Assembly: GCF_030936135.1 (NCBI RefSeq)
Contig: NC_082602.1
Span: 26,291,965-26,355,964 of the forward strand
Direction: 5' to 3'
DNA length: 64,000 nucleotides
From: Gavia stellata
Taxonomy: Eukaryota > Chordata > Aves > Gaviiformes > Gaviidae
This document shows, piece after piece, positions 49,332 to 63,200 of the stretch. Numbering within the stretch: position 1 is the stretch's first letter; each line of letters starts with the position of its first letter. The notes beneath the pieces are model-generated. The model was not told where the DNA came from, searched no databases, and saw only the letters and a program-made list of their open reading frames with translations. The position numbers and the translations under genes were made by a program.

Positions 49332-52300
49332 CCGCTTGGCACAGTTGCAGCTGTTGGGACGCTACAAAGTTGCGGAGAGAGTAACTTTGTGAAATGGCCC
49401 ACATCTGCGCCAAAACAGCACGCAGTCCTGTGCCTTCCAATCACAGCCTGCTGTCCGAGCTTCGCCCCAGACCTTACTTCAACCCCTCCCCCTAAAATGC
49501 ATCCTTTGCGTGATTGCACTGCCACATTTCGAACACTTTGGCCCAGGGTCAAAAAGCTGGACTAGACAACCTGAAGAACCAGATTTGCAAGCTTAGGGAA
49601 GCCCAGTACTGCTATCTGTAATGTTCTGCGCAAATTTACATAATTAGTCTCTATAAAAATAAGCGGTATCCAAATGTCTCCACAGTAGTAGCTCTACAAA
49701 AATAAAGCAGGCACTGCACAGGTACAAGCTAATCCCTGCCCTTGGTCTGCAGAAATAAGAGATAACCCAACAGTGTCCTGAAGGTTATCTCGCACAGTTT
49801 ATGTTGAAATCTGTTTTGTTGGGGCTTTTGTTGGACATTTTTTTTAGCACTTTGCCTGAGAGGGGAGATGACCAAGGCCACTCTTTTTCTAATGTTTTTC
49901 TTGGATCCAGAAACACCAGGAGACAATTCACTCAAATGGAAAGGAGTGACCCATCCGATGTCTCTTTCCACACCCTACCCGAGGTAGGCTGGCCTAGGGG
50001 AAGTCTGGAAAGCAGAAGTAACAGTAATGCAAAACTGAAAGCACAAGTCAAAATAGGAAACTGCCTTTTGAGCATCTGAAGTGTCTAATTCTGCCATGTA
50101 CTACATACTCCAATCCTGCCCCATCCCTCAGTCTGTTTTTCAAAAGCTTTCATCCATGTAATTTATGTTGTCTTAAACCCAGCCTCAAAAGAGCAAAACA
50201 TTTACTGCCGTCACATCATGTATCTGGCTCCTTTCTTGCTTTAACCCATCCTACACACTTTCTGTCTTCAGCTGCGAGCTCTCTGCCCCAGGGACCATCT
50301 CTGACTATTATGTTTGTAAGAAACCTACCAGGAGGGGATCCAACTGTTTGACAACATACTTCAAGACCCACCATACACAACAGTACAACCACTCCATGTT
50401 TATGCTTGGTCGAACTTTCTTGAGCAACAAGCGAACAGTTGGGCTTGCTGTCATATAGGTTTGCTCAAAAAAGACAATAGTGTATATTTGAATTACTGCC
50501 TAATAAAGTGTTAAAGCAAAGTTTCATGCCCAGTGGTAGCCAGGAATTCCAGAAATATTCTTATATCACACTGAAGGAGCAGATGAAATTGAAATAATAT
50601 AAACATTTGCTTTACCTTTCAGTTTAATACTTTAACCCTGCAAAATTGCAATAGACCTAGAGGCATTTTTACAGTTACATGACCTGGAAACATAAACAGT
50701 TACAAAAGACAACAGAAGAGTCAGATACAGAATACATTGGTAAGTTCACAGGAAATGCAGAGACACCAAGCAGCTTCTACAGAAAGTCTGATTCGAGCAT
50801 TGGTGATGGCAAGGTGAAGTTGTTTCTCATAGGGACTAGACAGCAAGGACACAAAAAGCAGTAATTACCTAATAACATGGTTTCTAATAACTTGCTTATG
50901 GCAAGTATCTGAAATACAGAAACTGCAGAAGGTAGGGTATTGTGGCACTGAGGACAGTGAGGGCAATAAGAAAAAAGTGCAACAGCTGTAATGGTATCAG
51001 CTTGTTTGTTTTTCTTATTATTTTTTTTTTTTCCCCAAACAGGAGAGTTGTACACACGCACATGCTGTTTAAACTAATACATGCCCTACAGCAGGCCTTC
51101 GTTTCAAATAAACGGGCAATAGCAGTCATTAGGCACACAAGTATAGTTATCAGTAAGTAATCATAATACTCAAACTATTTTTAAACTTACTTTAATTAGA
51201 ATAACCCTTATCACTATAGATCCTAATTATTCCCAAGAAAGAGGGAATCTTACTTTACCTGACAGTTGGGGAGCACTTCACTGCTTACAATTCCCTTCCT
51301 CCAAATTAAGCAAAAGTTAGAAGATGCTTACCTCATGCCTTGCTTTGAAAAAGTTGGAAAATCATTTGCCTCCTGCCCAATCCCATGCTATCAATTTTCA
51401 TTTCTATTAGTCCTTCCCATCATGCAGTCTGAACACCCACAAATAACCACAAATTTTGAAAAAGTACAAATCTGGGAAACTTGATAAGGTTTTACAAGTA
51501 GATCTGGAACTATACTGGGGGTATTATGCAAGTCATTCTTTGCTATTTATTTCAACCCTTCCTTAATTGCCTTCCAGAATGACTCATGCTTTTATTTTCA
51601 AGCTAAAGCAGGAAGCATCCCAGAGCGTGGAGGTTTTAAGCAGTATCCACAGTGAAATGGGTTGCCCACCACAGCAGCTATATCATGATGAAGAACTGTG
51701 ATTTGGCCACAGCCCATTAACATCTGAAATGTATCAGTCACAACCATGTGATCTTTATTATAATACTTTAATGGAAACATTCTAAATAGAGTTTAAAGCC
51801 CTGAATCTGAAAGGGCACATATGTTTTTGTCAAAGAAACAAAGAAGGCAAATTCAAAGCACCATTTCTAGTCTGTGAAGAAATTGCCCTTAGGCTTTTGA
51901 AAGCCTAGCTGGACTTCAGGATTGTTCAATTTTCATTTAAATATATCAGCGGTTCAGCCTTTCTTCTAGAAAACCACCCATCACCACAGAATTACCTTAC
52001 TTTAACACTATAAACTAGGTATTTGTGAAGTCTTAGAATAGTAGCTGAAATCATACTGTAAAAAAACCACATCAGTTTCCTGAACAGTTTTCGTTTGCTT
52101 TCCATTTCAGAAGCCACGGAGATAGTTAACACCTCAAATTTATTTGTAGAAAAGGAAGAAGGTTGTTCCTTCCCCTTACAGATCCCTCACCCTAGAAGGT
52201 CTGTGGAGACACCTGCTCCTCTGGCAGGAGACCTTCCTAGACACACTCCAGCTTCCAGCCCTCCCAACAACTGCAACCACCACCTGGGTTAGGCTCTTCT

Positions 52301-55300
52301 GCTTTGTTGCAAAGGAGCAACCATCAAAGTGGCCACACATGGCCGATGCACAGAGAGCCAGCAGATCACTTGTGGCGAAGCTTAGTTAGGTATATGGGCC
52401 ATCACACATTCACAGCCTTGAGGCCACCCTCAGCAGTCAGAAGAGGCTATAACCAGTGTTCAGCCATTAACTCAAACTTGCTCTTCAAACAATTTAAGAA
52501 TACAGTTTTCCAGGGGGTGATTTGCAGCCCCGATCTAAACAAAGGAGGAGGTGCTGCAGGTTGCAAAGTCACATAGCATATGACATGCGGGGCATTGCAC
52601 ACGGACAGCCATTTTAAGCTATGAACCTGCATCCACTTTATAACATGACTGTTTTCAAGCTCCATATGAAATACTTACCCTAACCACATTCTTTAAAATT
52701 CTAGGGAGCTCCTGTCTCATTAATATGTCTGTTCATTTCCACCTTGTTTTAATATGCCTGACCTCACCAAAGGCACAGCAAAGGGTAAGTCAGTCATTCA
52801 AAATCATTGACCTTGTGCTACCTCAAGGAAATCAGAGTGAAAAGAGAAAGCAGTTTTCTGAAGTGGTAGAGGACCGTGAAACTCTCCTAGAACATTAAGT
52901 ACAAGAACAGAAGCAAATACAAGCAGTGAGGCTGCAAAAGGAAGATTTCTCTAAGGAACCACAGGGAGTGACAGGTAAGGGCAAAGACAGGTATCATCAT
53001 AAGTCTTTTCCCCTTGGAGTTTGAGTGTTGTAAATTGTCTTTTCCCTGACACAGGATCAAGTTTGTGGAGAAACAGATCAACCAATATTTATTAGCATAC
53101 CTTTTATTAAGCTGTTATAGTAGACTTATTAATAGCAGGTAACTATCCAGACAGTAAATTCAATTATTCTTTCATGATTCACACACACGCAATCACTCGT
53201 TACCCAGTGAGGAAGCAGAAGCTGACCGCAGTGTTTTTCTCAGATACCAAGGCTCATACTGATGTGCCAGTGGCTTCAGGGTCAATGCTCAGAAAGTCCA
53301 TCTGTTTCTGCAGATGCGTATGTAATCCTGTAATCTTTGTCAGCATCTAGCCACCACCCCCTTCTTGGATACGGCTGGAGTTATATGACCATTGTTGATG
53401 GCGTGTGTGCTGGTGGCCTTGTTTAGATTCATCTGACTATGTCCTGGGATCATCAGTTCCTGTGGATTCAGCAAGAATTCTTGGCTCTGGAGGTTATCCA
53501 TTCCTGGGACACTTCTGCACACTGCCTCTCAGCATGTATTTTTCCTCTCTTCAGTTTCCTGTTTTCTGGTAACTATTTCTCCATCTGTATGCATCTAGAT
53601 GTACCTATAGAGGCTGTTTAAACTCAGAAGGCGTATTTGAGACACAAGTGCTCTAGGTACACTGTAGGCTGTTCCTCCCTGGCACAGCACAGGCAGCTCT
53701 CTCCCACCAACCCCTATGAACATGGTTGGTCACAGTTTGCAGCACAGATTCCCAAATCTGTCTCCAAACCTGGATCTTCCAGAACACCGCTCACTCACAA
53801 AGCTCAGCGTGCCACCACTCCCGCCATGCATTTCCTTTATTTCAGTAGCAGGAATCACTACACTGTGTGTTGGCAATATAATGATGCACTTTGGGTTTGG
53901 GGTGCTGGAGAGTTGAGCTTCCCCCAAAGATTCTCATCCATCATTCGCCTTGATAGACATGTAAATAATTTCTTATACATTGCATGATGCATTTTCCTGC
54001 TTGTGATTATCTTCTACCACACATTTTTTCCATCAATTATTTTCACTACACATGCATTTAATCATGCTTTCAAGCTATATCTAATGCTTAGCTACTAGCA
54101 TTTCATGCTGTATATCCCAGTGCTATATTCAAACACAATCATATATAACACTATCATAGCCTACTACAAGTGTTCTCTGACAAATACTGTTATGTTTGAT
54201 GGCTGCATATACCTGCATGTTAGTCTCACCTAGCTGCTTATTAGTTATGCTTTCAAGCTTCCCCTTATTTCAGCTAAACAGCTATAATAATGAGGGTTCC
54301 TATCCTTCACAGCTTTGCTTTGGTTTACCCACACAACAATAGCAGAGATGGGGTGGGACAGGAAGCACAGACCAGCTCTGTCTCAGCATCCATTTATATA
54401 TCATTTTATGTGGCTCATATGAGGAAAGACAGGAAGCAATGGAAAACAGGAGACAGATTTGAATGTGTATGTGGCAAGGAATGGACAGAGACAGGAAACA
54501 TTTAAAAGATTTTTTTGTGGAAGAACACAGATGCTGAAAAAAGTTGTGGAGCTGGTGGAAGGGATAAAGCCCACACTCGTGGAAGTGTTCTGATATAGGC
54601 AGCTATTATTCTTTGCACTGCAAATGTGAAGGGGACTGCTGAATGCTATGCAGGTTTTTTTTTTTAAAGTAGAAAAACACTCATTCATGAAAACAGAATA
54701 AGGATGTTTTCTTCCGACTTAGGCTGGCTTCCTCCAGCTGAAATGTATACCTGAGCATATAGCTAGAAGCATAGCTGCAGCTCACACAAACATGTCTGAG
54801 CTAGACTGTGTAAACTCATCAAGTTGATGTACTTCTTTCCAGGTCCCTGTAGACCCAGCTTCCTGTCTGTGCCTGCTTCAGCTGCTTTTTGTTCCCTTCA
54901 CCGCCAATTTGCTGTGTGGTTTCAGCACAGCCACAAATTACAGTACAGTTCAGATAAAGACATTCCCTGGCACTCCCAGTTTCCTTTTCTTCCATCTTTC
55001 TGGAGAACCTCTCCCCTTCCCACTCTAATTCCCAGATGTTATCAGATCAGATGCTCAGCAAAATCCCTACTGAGCATTCCAGGAACCAATTTACACCTCC
55101 TTTACCAAGCAGACACTGATATCCTAACACGCAGCTCACAGAGCAGAAGACTGCACTTCCATTTAGGTGAATGTCTGGATAGAATATTTATGGTACCAGT
55201 TTCAACTGCAGTAATAGTTTCATCAGTGGCGAGTTTTTGTATCTGAAGATTGTGAAGTATATGCTCTTCTTTCAGAGCCTGCTTCATTCAGGGAATTGGC

Positions 55301-58079
55301 ATCTCTAGCCAGGAACTCAACTAGCACACTAGTTCCCTTTTTTTGACTGGACAAAAAGCTGGCAGCATTGCACTGATTTGTCAAGGGGACACATTATGTA
55401 GAAAATACCATCTGTCCTGTCTTTGTGTCCCACAATAATTCTACTACATTAATATACATTTACTAATCACTATATAGTTTGCTCACACCTTTAACATACA
55501 CTGATTATTCTCCTGACATGCATATCCATTCCCACAACCATTTTCATGGAAAGCTTCAAATCAATCTAGGTCAGTTAAGTTCCACCTATTCCATTTCTCC
55601 TATACCCTAGCTTTTAATTATTTAAGCCTTTCAAAGTTGTCAGCGCCAGGACTCTCAATACTTAAACTTCATAGCAAGAGCCATATAACCACATACACTA
55701 AATTCCCTCATCAAGGGCACTAGAAATAGCTTCGTTTACAGCTTAAACAAAGTAAAAATGGAAATGGACTTCACCTGTGGCTTCCTCAGCAGACATCATC
55801 TATCACATTAACATTCACCAAAGCCAGTCCCCTTCTTTGCAGATCCCTTTCCAGGGAGGCTGTGTCTTGGAGAAGAGCAGTGCTATATTCTTGGTAAACA
55901 TCCTGTTTATTGCTGATTGTTTCTGCAAAGATTAATCACTCTTGACACAAAGGTCAACCAAAATATAGCAATGAGAGGCAATCCACCGCTAGCAGTCAAT
56001 GAAAAGGGTTTTCCTTTGGCAGCTTATCAGTGTTTCTCTGGCTTCTCCACAACATGAACACATTGCTTTTAGCATAACATGCCACAGAGATTTTAGTTGG
56101 TAAATTCAGTCAGCTAAGCAAAGTCGCCAGACCTCTCTCCTTTTCTTCTACTTACATGTTATGCTGTGACCAAACTCAAAATCTCTTTTGGAAATGTTGG
56201 GGGAATCCCACATCAGCCTCAAATGTTATCTTTCTTTTGCAGTCAGAGATCTGATGAAAACAGCAGGCGCTCAGCCTGAAAAATAATTAATTGGGAAATG
56301 CCTGCTGGGACAGGAGAAGAAGAATCACAGCCTCCGTCAGAAAGAAGCAGAGACAGGACATTTGATGTCTAGTCAAAGTGAGTGAACACTTTGTTATATT
56401 TCAAAAACAAGACATGCAGTCAGTCAGTAAAACCCCTACACTGCCTTACTACTATTTTTAATCCAAGTTCCACGTCTGTGAGTGAACAAATGGAAGGCTG
56501 ATATATCAGAAGTGGCAAATACTAGCAAATCTTTTTTAAAAGGACTTTTTCTTCAGTAACCAGCCAAGTCTGCAGGACCAGCCATTTCACTTAGAAGCTG
56601 GTGACTGCACAGTTGTCACTTCAGTGAGGAAAAAGCCTAGTGGATGACATCATCACAGCTTGGTGAGAGAGCAACAGGCTTTGAAAATGCAGAAAAGAGT
56701 TAGATGTTAATAGAAAAAGAGGTTAGGCCAGCAAGTTAACCAGCTGGGCTGTTCAGATCTGTGCTGGTAACAAGGAATTTGTTTGGTTTTGGTTTTTAAC
56801 TTGTCACTGATATCACAAATATGCCTGGGATACCAGCTGGCCTTCAGGAAACAGACATAATTACTCTAGTAGAATGATTAGTTAGGGACATTTAGCAAAC
56901 TGGCAAAAGCCAACATCTACTTAACACAAATGCAAGCTGTACGTGCTAATCTGGAGTCTCTCCGTTTTATGACCAATAGCAGGGTGGCAGCAAGCTTTGT
57001 GGAGAGCCTGCGAAGGGACCGCTTCCTCCTACACCAGTTCTAAGAGTCATTGCACACCTACAAAATGGTATGGCTCACGATACACCACATACACATACCT
57101 GTTCCAGGAAGGCTGTTCAGGTAGAAACGCAGGTATTTGTAGCAGAAATACTAAGGTTGATAGGAAGGAAAGCACCAGCAAGAGCTATTAATCAATAGTT
57201 TGATAATCAAGAGTGCCTTGTATTGACAACCAAGAACATGATCAACAGCAATCAGACTAAAACATTGACAGATGAGATGTTTACATCATGAAGCCTGTGC
57301 CCGATAAGGCCACAGCAGAAACAACTCATCAGGAGGCTGTGCTCCGATAACAGGAGGATGGTGACAAAGTTGTGTCACCTTGTATGTGCCATTGCTTTCT
57401 GCTGTCCTAACAGGAAGGCAAACTGGCCATAAGGATACTCACAATAAGGTGAAGACAATGGGCAGCCTCCTTGTCTAAGACTTATGGAGGAAGAAGCAAG
57501 ATTCTTAGGGGGAAAAAAATTCACTCCAATAACTTTTTGCCTTCTTAAAGGGAGTAAAAGACTTCCAAAAATTGGTTCAAACCAGCTCAAAAAAATAGAC
57601 CTAGCATGATCAAGAGGAACCCAAAAGGTGGAGCAAGGATTTGACAGCCAACATCTCATCCTTTGTGTTACACAAGTGATCCTTGTGAGCTTTGACATGT
57701 CTTGGAACCCATGAGTATGTGGGTATGAAAATGTGAGTGAAATGGGTGACAATGAGTGAATAAGTTTCTTTAAACTAAACTTCCCCTTTCGTAAAGATTC
57801 ACATTAAATCTTGTTACATAAGTTTTTTTTACAGGCATAGGGCAGCAAGTGCAGCATACATCTTGTCTTCCTAGAGTCTTGTATGGTTTTTTTTTTTTTA
57901 CACCCTCCCAGTCTAGCACTCCAGCAAGCTCCCCCACGCTGGCCCATATCACAGATAGCGGAGATGAGTCATAAGCATTTCTTGGATCTAAAGCCAAATC
58001 ACTGCTAGAAATGCACAAAACCGGGCAGCATACAGGGTTGGCTACAACAATTTCCACCTAAGAAAGATCAGGTGTTGCT

Positions 58080-58480
58080 ACAGCGCACCACTAAATGCCC
58101 TCCTCTGGATTCCCTCAAGTGATTCACAGCTTTCCTGAAGAACAAAGTGCAAACCTGCACACAGTACTCCCACGATGGCCCCATGTAGAACAGAAACATC
58201 TATCCCCATACCTGCAGGATAAGCTTGTGCTCACACACCTAGGATTTTCTTCCCCTCACATACAGTTGTGATTTACTATGACCTGCTGATTGTTTCTTGT
58301 AGAGCTGTTGCTGAACACTTGATCTCCATCTGACAGTCTTGCAGCTCATTGCTTTAACTCACTGCAGTCCTTCGTACCCTTCTATATTGCATTCCTGAGA
58401 CTATTTTTCAAGATAACTTAACTCCAATCCTGTTCTCCAGTACTCACCATCCCTCCCAAATTCATGACAGTTTAACAAAC
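58080..58480 (-). mobile_element. Diverged CR1 LINE fragment
   Basis: The plus strand reads CCCTCCTCTGGATTCCCTCA, then TTCCTGAAGAACAAAGTGCA and CACACAGTACTCCCACGATG followed by GCCCCA. This follows the antisense of CR1 ORF2 3' sequence (CTGGACT..CTCCA...TTCTTGAA...CACAGTACTCCAGATGTGGCC). Edges are approximate. Confidence 0.5.
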
Positions 58481-59574
58481 ACACTCTGCAAATATAGTAA
58501 GTATACCTTTTATGGCATTATACAGACTCCTAACGAAAACACAGAATGCCCTTGGACACTGGACAGGCAAAACTTTTGCCAATAAATCCTTCTCCTCTGG
58601 CAACAAGCCCTTAATAACTCACCTGAGTACAACTGAGCACAGTATGGATACAGATGGCCAGGAACTGGTGCAATTTAGGCAAAAAAACCTCATGTCAGTT
58701 TTGCAGGCTGCACGTCAAGACAGACAGGTACCTAAATGTACATGGTACGTGCTCAAATAAGCAAATATACCTTGCCAAATTCCATTCTGCAGGGCTACAT
58801 TGTTAGGGATTTCTGAGCTTGGTAGTTTGAAAGTGGTTTCAGGTATACTTACGCTAGCTGGAGTCACACTTTATAGCAATTATGTGTAAATATACTCCTA
58901 GTGACCAAGTCACAGGGTAATCAGGCAGGTAAATGCAACACAGCATTCAAAGAAATCAATCTGCTTTTTGCAAATGTTAGTCATAGGCAGTCATAGTGAA
59001 AACTAAGTTAAATTGATAAGCCAAACAGTGGAAGAATATATGCACACTTAAATCTCAGATGACACCTATCAGAGGCAGGATTTGGAAGAAATGCAGAGGC
59101 AGCTGCCTCCATACAGACACCTAGCAAACAGAATATAAGCCCAGAACTGCTTTTAGCACTTTCTCCTAGAAATTTGGTATTCTGTAGGTGATAAAATAAG
59201 AAATACCCCAAAGCTCTGATACAAACCAAGTATGCCTTGAGTAGCTGAAGTAATGAAGCCTCACTTCCTTTACCGTTGTAATTATTGCCCCTAACTCCTT
59301 TCTCTCTTATGTTTCACCCTCCCATTGGGCAGGACGCAGTGTGTTTTGGAGCCAAGTGCATACCGATGAGCAAATGCAGATGTGTGGTTGCAACTGAATA
59401 TACACATATCTGTTCGGGAATTAGAGATCACTGTGACAGGAGTGCTTAGGCTGATAAATCAAACCAATTTCAAGCTTTAAAACAACTTTACTATATTGGC
59501 ATTCATTGACAACACTCTTCATGACAATAATTCTCACCCTATTGAACATTATCACTACATATTAGTTCTCAAAC

Positions 59575-59690
59575 ATAGAATGGGTTTGAAGGGATCTTTG
59601 AAGATCTAGTCCAAGCCCCAGTGATGACCCACATGATCATCACATATTCAAACCAGCCAGTCCTTTATCCTAAATTAGCTGCAAGCATTC
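59575..59690 (-). mobile_element. CR1 LINE 3' tail, inverted
   Basis: CATAGAATGGGTTTGAAGGG followed by ATCTTTGAAGATCTAGTCCA and AGCCCC is the reverse complement of the CR1 3' end (compare TAGAATGGTTTGGGTTGGAAGG). The element's sense strand is minus. Only the tail is recognisable. Confidence 0.75.
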
Positions 59691-59859
59691 GGTATCACGG
59701 AGATGATGCTGTACAGTCAGTACTGACAACTATGACTTGCGATGGCCTAAGTCATAGATGTTTTCAGGCCCCAAAGTTCTTCAACAAGGACAGTCAAAAC
59801 TGAAGTAGGCACCCTCTTTCTTCCACAGCCCAAACTGGAGATCTTACCCCTCCAAGCCT

Positions 59860-60250
59860 GTTGAGTTTCTAGCTAGGGGCCAGCCCTGGGTCTCTGCCTC
59901 TGGACCGAGTGCCACAAGGCTCCCGGGGAAGGGAGATTACTTTCCCAGGCTCTCGCACATGCTTTTATCACCTCCCTGCCTGGCTTTGTTCCCCTCTCCC
60001 ATTTGCTAAGCAGTCTTTTCCCAGCTCGCAAGGCTACACGTTTTCAATAATCAATCATGAATAAGTTGTTTACGGTTCTCTCTCTGCTTTCAACCCACGA
60101 CTGTATTTTCAAAGCCTTTGCTGCTCTCCCACACTTAAACTGGGAATCATAACAAACAGCGCCTGGTCCCAAGCTCCACTTCACACAGGCAGTTCTCATA
60201 ACAAGTGATAACTAGCCTAACAAGCCAGGGCCTTGCACCATCTTCTGTCG
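59860..60250. promoter_or_regulatory. Candidate conserved non-coding element
   Basis: A GC-richer, low-repeat island in AT-rich intergenic DNA, with an ATAATCAATCATGAATAAG stretch and a forkhead-type TGTTTAC at about 60066. It lies between SLF2 and the expected PAX2, where long-range PAX2 enhancers might be. Inference only. Confidence 0.2.
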
Positions 60251-63200
60251 GGGTTGAAAACAAACTAATATTGAGGTTTTAGTATGCTTCTTTCATGGGT
60301 GCAGCAGGCATCCACTTCAGCCGCAGCAGCAGTTGCATAGCTAGCTGCAGTTCTGCTTCCCAGCCCTCTGGGACCTAAATTTGGAAGAATTGTCAATGGT
60401 CTTGCAAGAAGTAATTTCTCCACAAGGACCTTTAGGAACGTTGTCTCAAGAAATTAAAAAAAATATCCATTCCTCTTCAATTATTCCTCACCTGCTTCTC
60501 TTTACTGTTCAATTCCTACATTCAGTATCCCCTACATTCAGTATTCAGCTTGGCTAAAGAGGGGAGATAGTTGGTGTGTGTCCCCCCATGCTCTACTTCA
60601 TGTTTTCATTACTCTGAGCATTACTAAAAGAGATTCCCTTCACTAGAGCATCCTGCTTCCAACCATACCTGGTTCTTTCTAATTTCAGAGTTACACTGGA
60701 GAGCCAGCCTGGGACAACCATAAGCATTTTTCTCAGTAGTTAATCTGCCACTTTATGATGAACTGTTGACTCTGGCATCTACATAAACAGTCCGTGCTGA
60801 TCCACAGGTCAAACCCTGAGCTAAGACAAACTGGTACAGTTTCAAAATAAACCTTGGGGAAATATGAACAACCTTCTAAAACCTGCATGGACATTTTAAT
60901 CCTTAGAAACTCCATTTCTAGGTACAAGGTTAGTATTTTCAACAGGTTAGCTGAGTTTGATTATCTGAATATCATCTCTGATAATTAAATGGTTTAGAGC
61001 TCAGCTATGCCTTTAACTTTATATTGTGTGACAGCCCCAGTTTATAATTAACTTGCAATTACTAACATTTTAATTATCTTGTTTATAGAAAAGTCATAGA
61101 GGCTCTTTACTCCAAAACTTTTGTTTTCATTTAATAGCCTTGAAGAAATTAAGGATTTTTAATATACAGAGCATGATACAACACAAACTCACCTAGAAAG
61201 CATGTCCTATGTTAAACCTATGAGATGGTAGAGTTGAGTCATACAAAGCATGAAACATTTACAGCTTCATTAAATGGGCCACAAAAATGTAAGAAATGGT
61301 TATAACTTAGTAGGTATTCTTACACTTCTCTCAGCTGGGGCAAAGGAGTTCCCTTTAATTCCTTCTTAGTGAAAAGTTTAACTTGCAAAAATAATACTCT
61401 CATCAATTCAATCAGTTAGTTTCATCCATGTTCCCTATCAGCCACAACTGTGCAGAGCTCATTGCTCTCTGCCCTCTGCTAAAGGCTGCCACTGCCTCAG
61501 CTCTCCTACACTAGTACTGTAAGTGCACCTCCACCCATTTCCATCAAGGTAGCTTTTCCTGAATTTTTAAATAGAGTTTTGCTAACCCAGATGGTTTTGA
61601 CTGAAATGAGTGTGTGTGTAGAAACAAAGATCTTTCTGCATTTTCCCACCAAGAGCTCCAGCTCATATATGCTTTCATTTAACTGAGTTTCTGTAAGTTA
61701 ATTCACCTCTGCCTCAGTTGGGTTGACCCCAGCAGAAATATTTATCTCAAATAGTTTCTGCATGTTCCCTCTCCATATCCGCCAAGCCCTTCAAGAGGAA
61801 CAGGGTGTACATTTGCAGCACGTGATTGCTCTTCCCATATTTTTGCCCTCAGAGTGAGCAGCTGTGGCCCTTCAAAGGCAAGGAAGCAAAAACATTTTCT
61901 TGTCAGGCAAGGAAGGCATTTTTCACTCTCATACACTCAAGAAAGCTCGATTGCTTCATTATTATCAATAACTGTTTTGTTATTGTTTCTTACGTAGCGC
62001 TGCAGACAAAGCTGGTTGTGTTAGGCACTGGCCAAACACAGCAGCCTTTTGCTTTTCTTTTAATTTGAGGACTGGAAAAGCATCCCTCAAAAGGCTTCGC
62101 TGGCAGTTTGATTCCTGAAATGGGGCTCTGCTGCAACAACATCCCACCAGGAACACTCCCAGTCTCCTCCTCACCATGCTGGGCTCAGCACCATACCACC
62201 AAACATCCATACAGCCCTGTGGTGAGCAGACTGCAAACTGGAAATAACCTGGAGGCAACAAGAAGTTTATATATTTCAACAGAACCAGTTCCCTGCTCTG
62301 ATGCATTACAGGGCTGCGTACATGCGGGTGTGAGAGGGAGGGCACAAACCAGCTGCGAGGGAAGGGATGGAATTTACTTTTTCCCCAGCAGCAACAGCAC
62401 TAAACCCCAGCCTCCTGCAAAACCAAGACAAATTGAAGAGATTTAATTACCATACCCCACATTCTGTAAAGAAAGCAGGTACTATTCTAGAGGGCATTTT
62501 GATTTACTCCTGATATCTATAACAGGAACTAATGTTTAGGATCAGAAGCCAGACAGACTGAAAAGAGAAATAAGAAACAGGAAAAGAGTGCCAGTGGTTA
62601 ACTAGTAGAACAAATTATCAGGGGAAATATTGGTTTTCTCATTTCCTGATGTCATCAGATCTGTCTTTTCAGAAAAAATATGTACTTTAGTTTAGCATAA
62701 ATCAGTGAGCTAATGTCAAGAGAAACCTGAAGAAATTGCATGGCCTGTGAAAGATGGGAGGTCAGTCTACAGGGTCTAATAGTATCTGCCTGTTCTGCAG
62801 AGCTGAGCTCCAGGATGAGAAATAAAGGGTTTCTTTCGCACCCGCATGGCCACGCATCCTGTGCCCGCAGAGCGGAGTACCCGCAGGCAGCTGGTATTCA
62901 GTCCCACGTGGGGTGTTCCACTGCTGACCACTGCATCCACACACAGCAGTCTGCTGCATGTTCAAAGCCACACGCCAGCTCATCTCACATCCAATTCCCA
63001 GCCCTTCTGCTTTTCTCATTCCAGGACATGAAACAAATTCAGGTTCTTCTTCCTCCTGCTCCACAGGAGCAATCATCCCAGACAAGACAGATCCCGGGAG
63101 TCCTACATACCCCATTATCCCTTTTACTACAATACAGCTTTTCTGTAGCTTCTTCTGCAGTTTGGCAGTCAGATTAGAAAAGCAACCCACAAGCACTTGT

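Noticed and set aside
48512..49552. A 346-codon minus-strand open frame over the SLF2 promoter
   Set aside because: It is out of frame with SLF2 exon 1 and lies in the CpG island; low-complexity composition and no homology that I recognise.
53090..56250. Possible old LTR or internal retroviral sequence
   Set aside because: Texture is suggestive but I could not match any terminal repeat, primer-binding site or coding block with confidence, so no feature is claimed.
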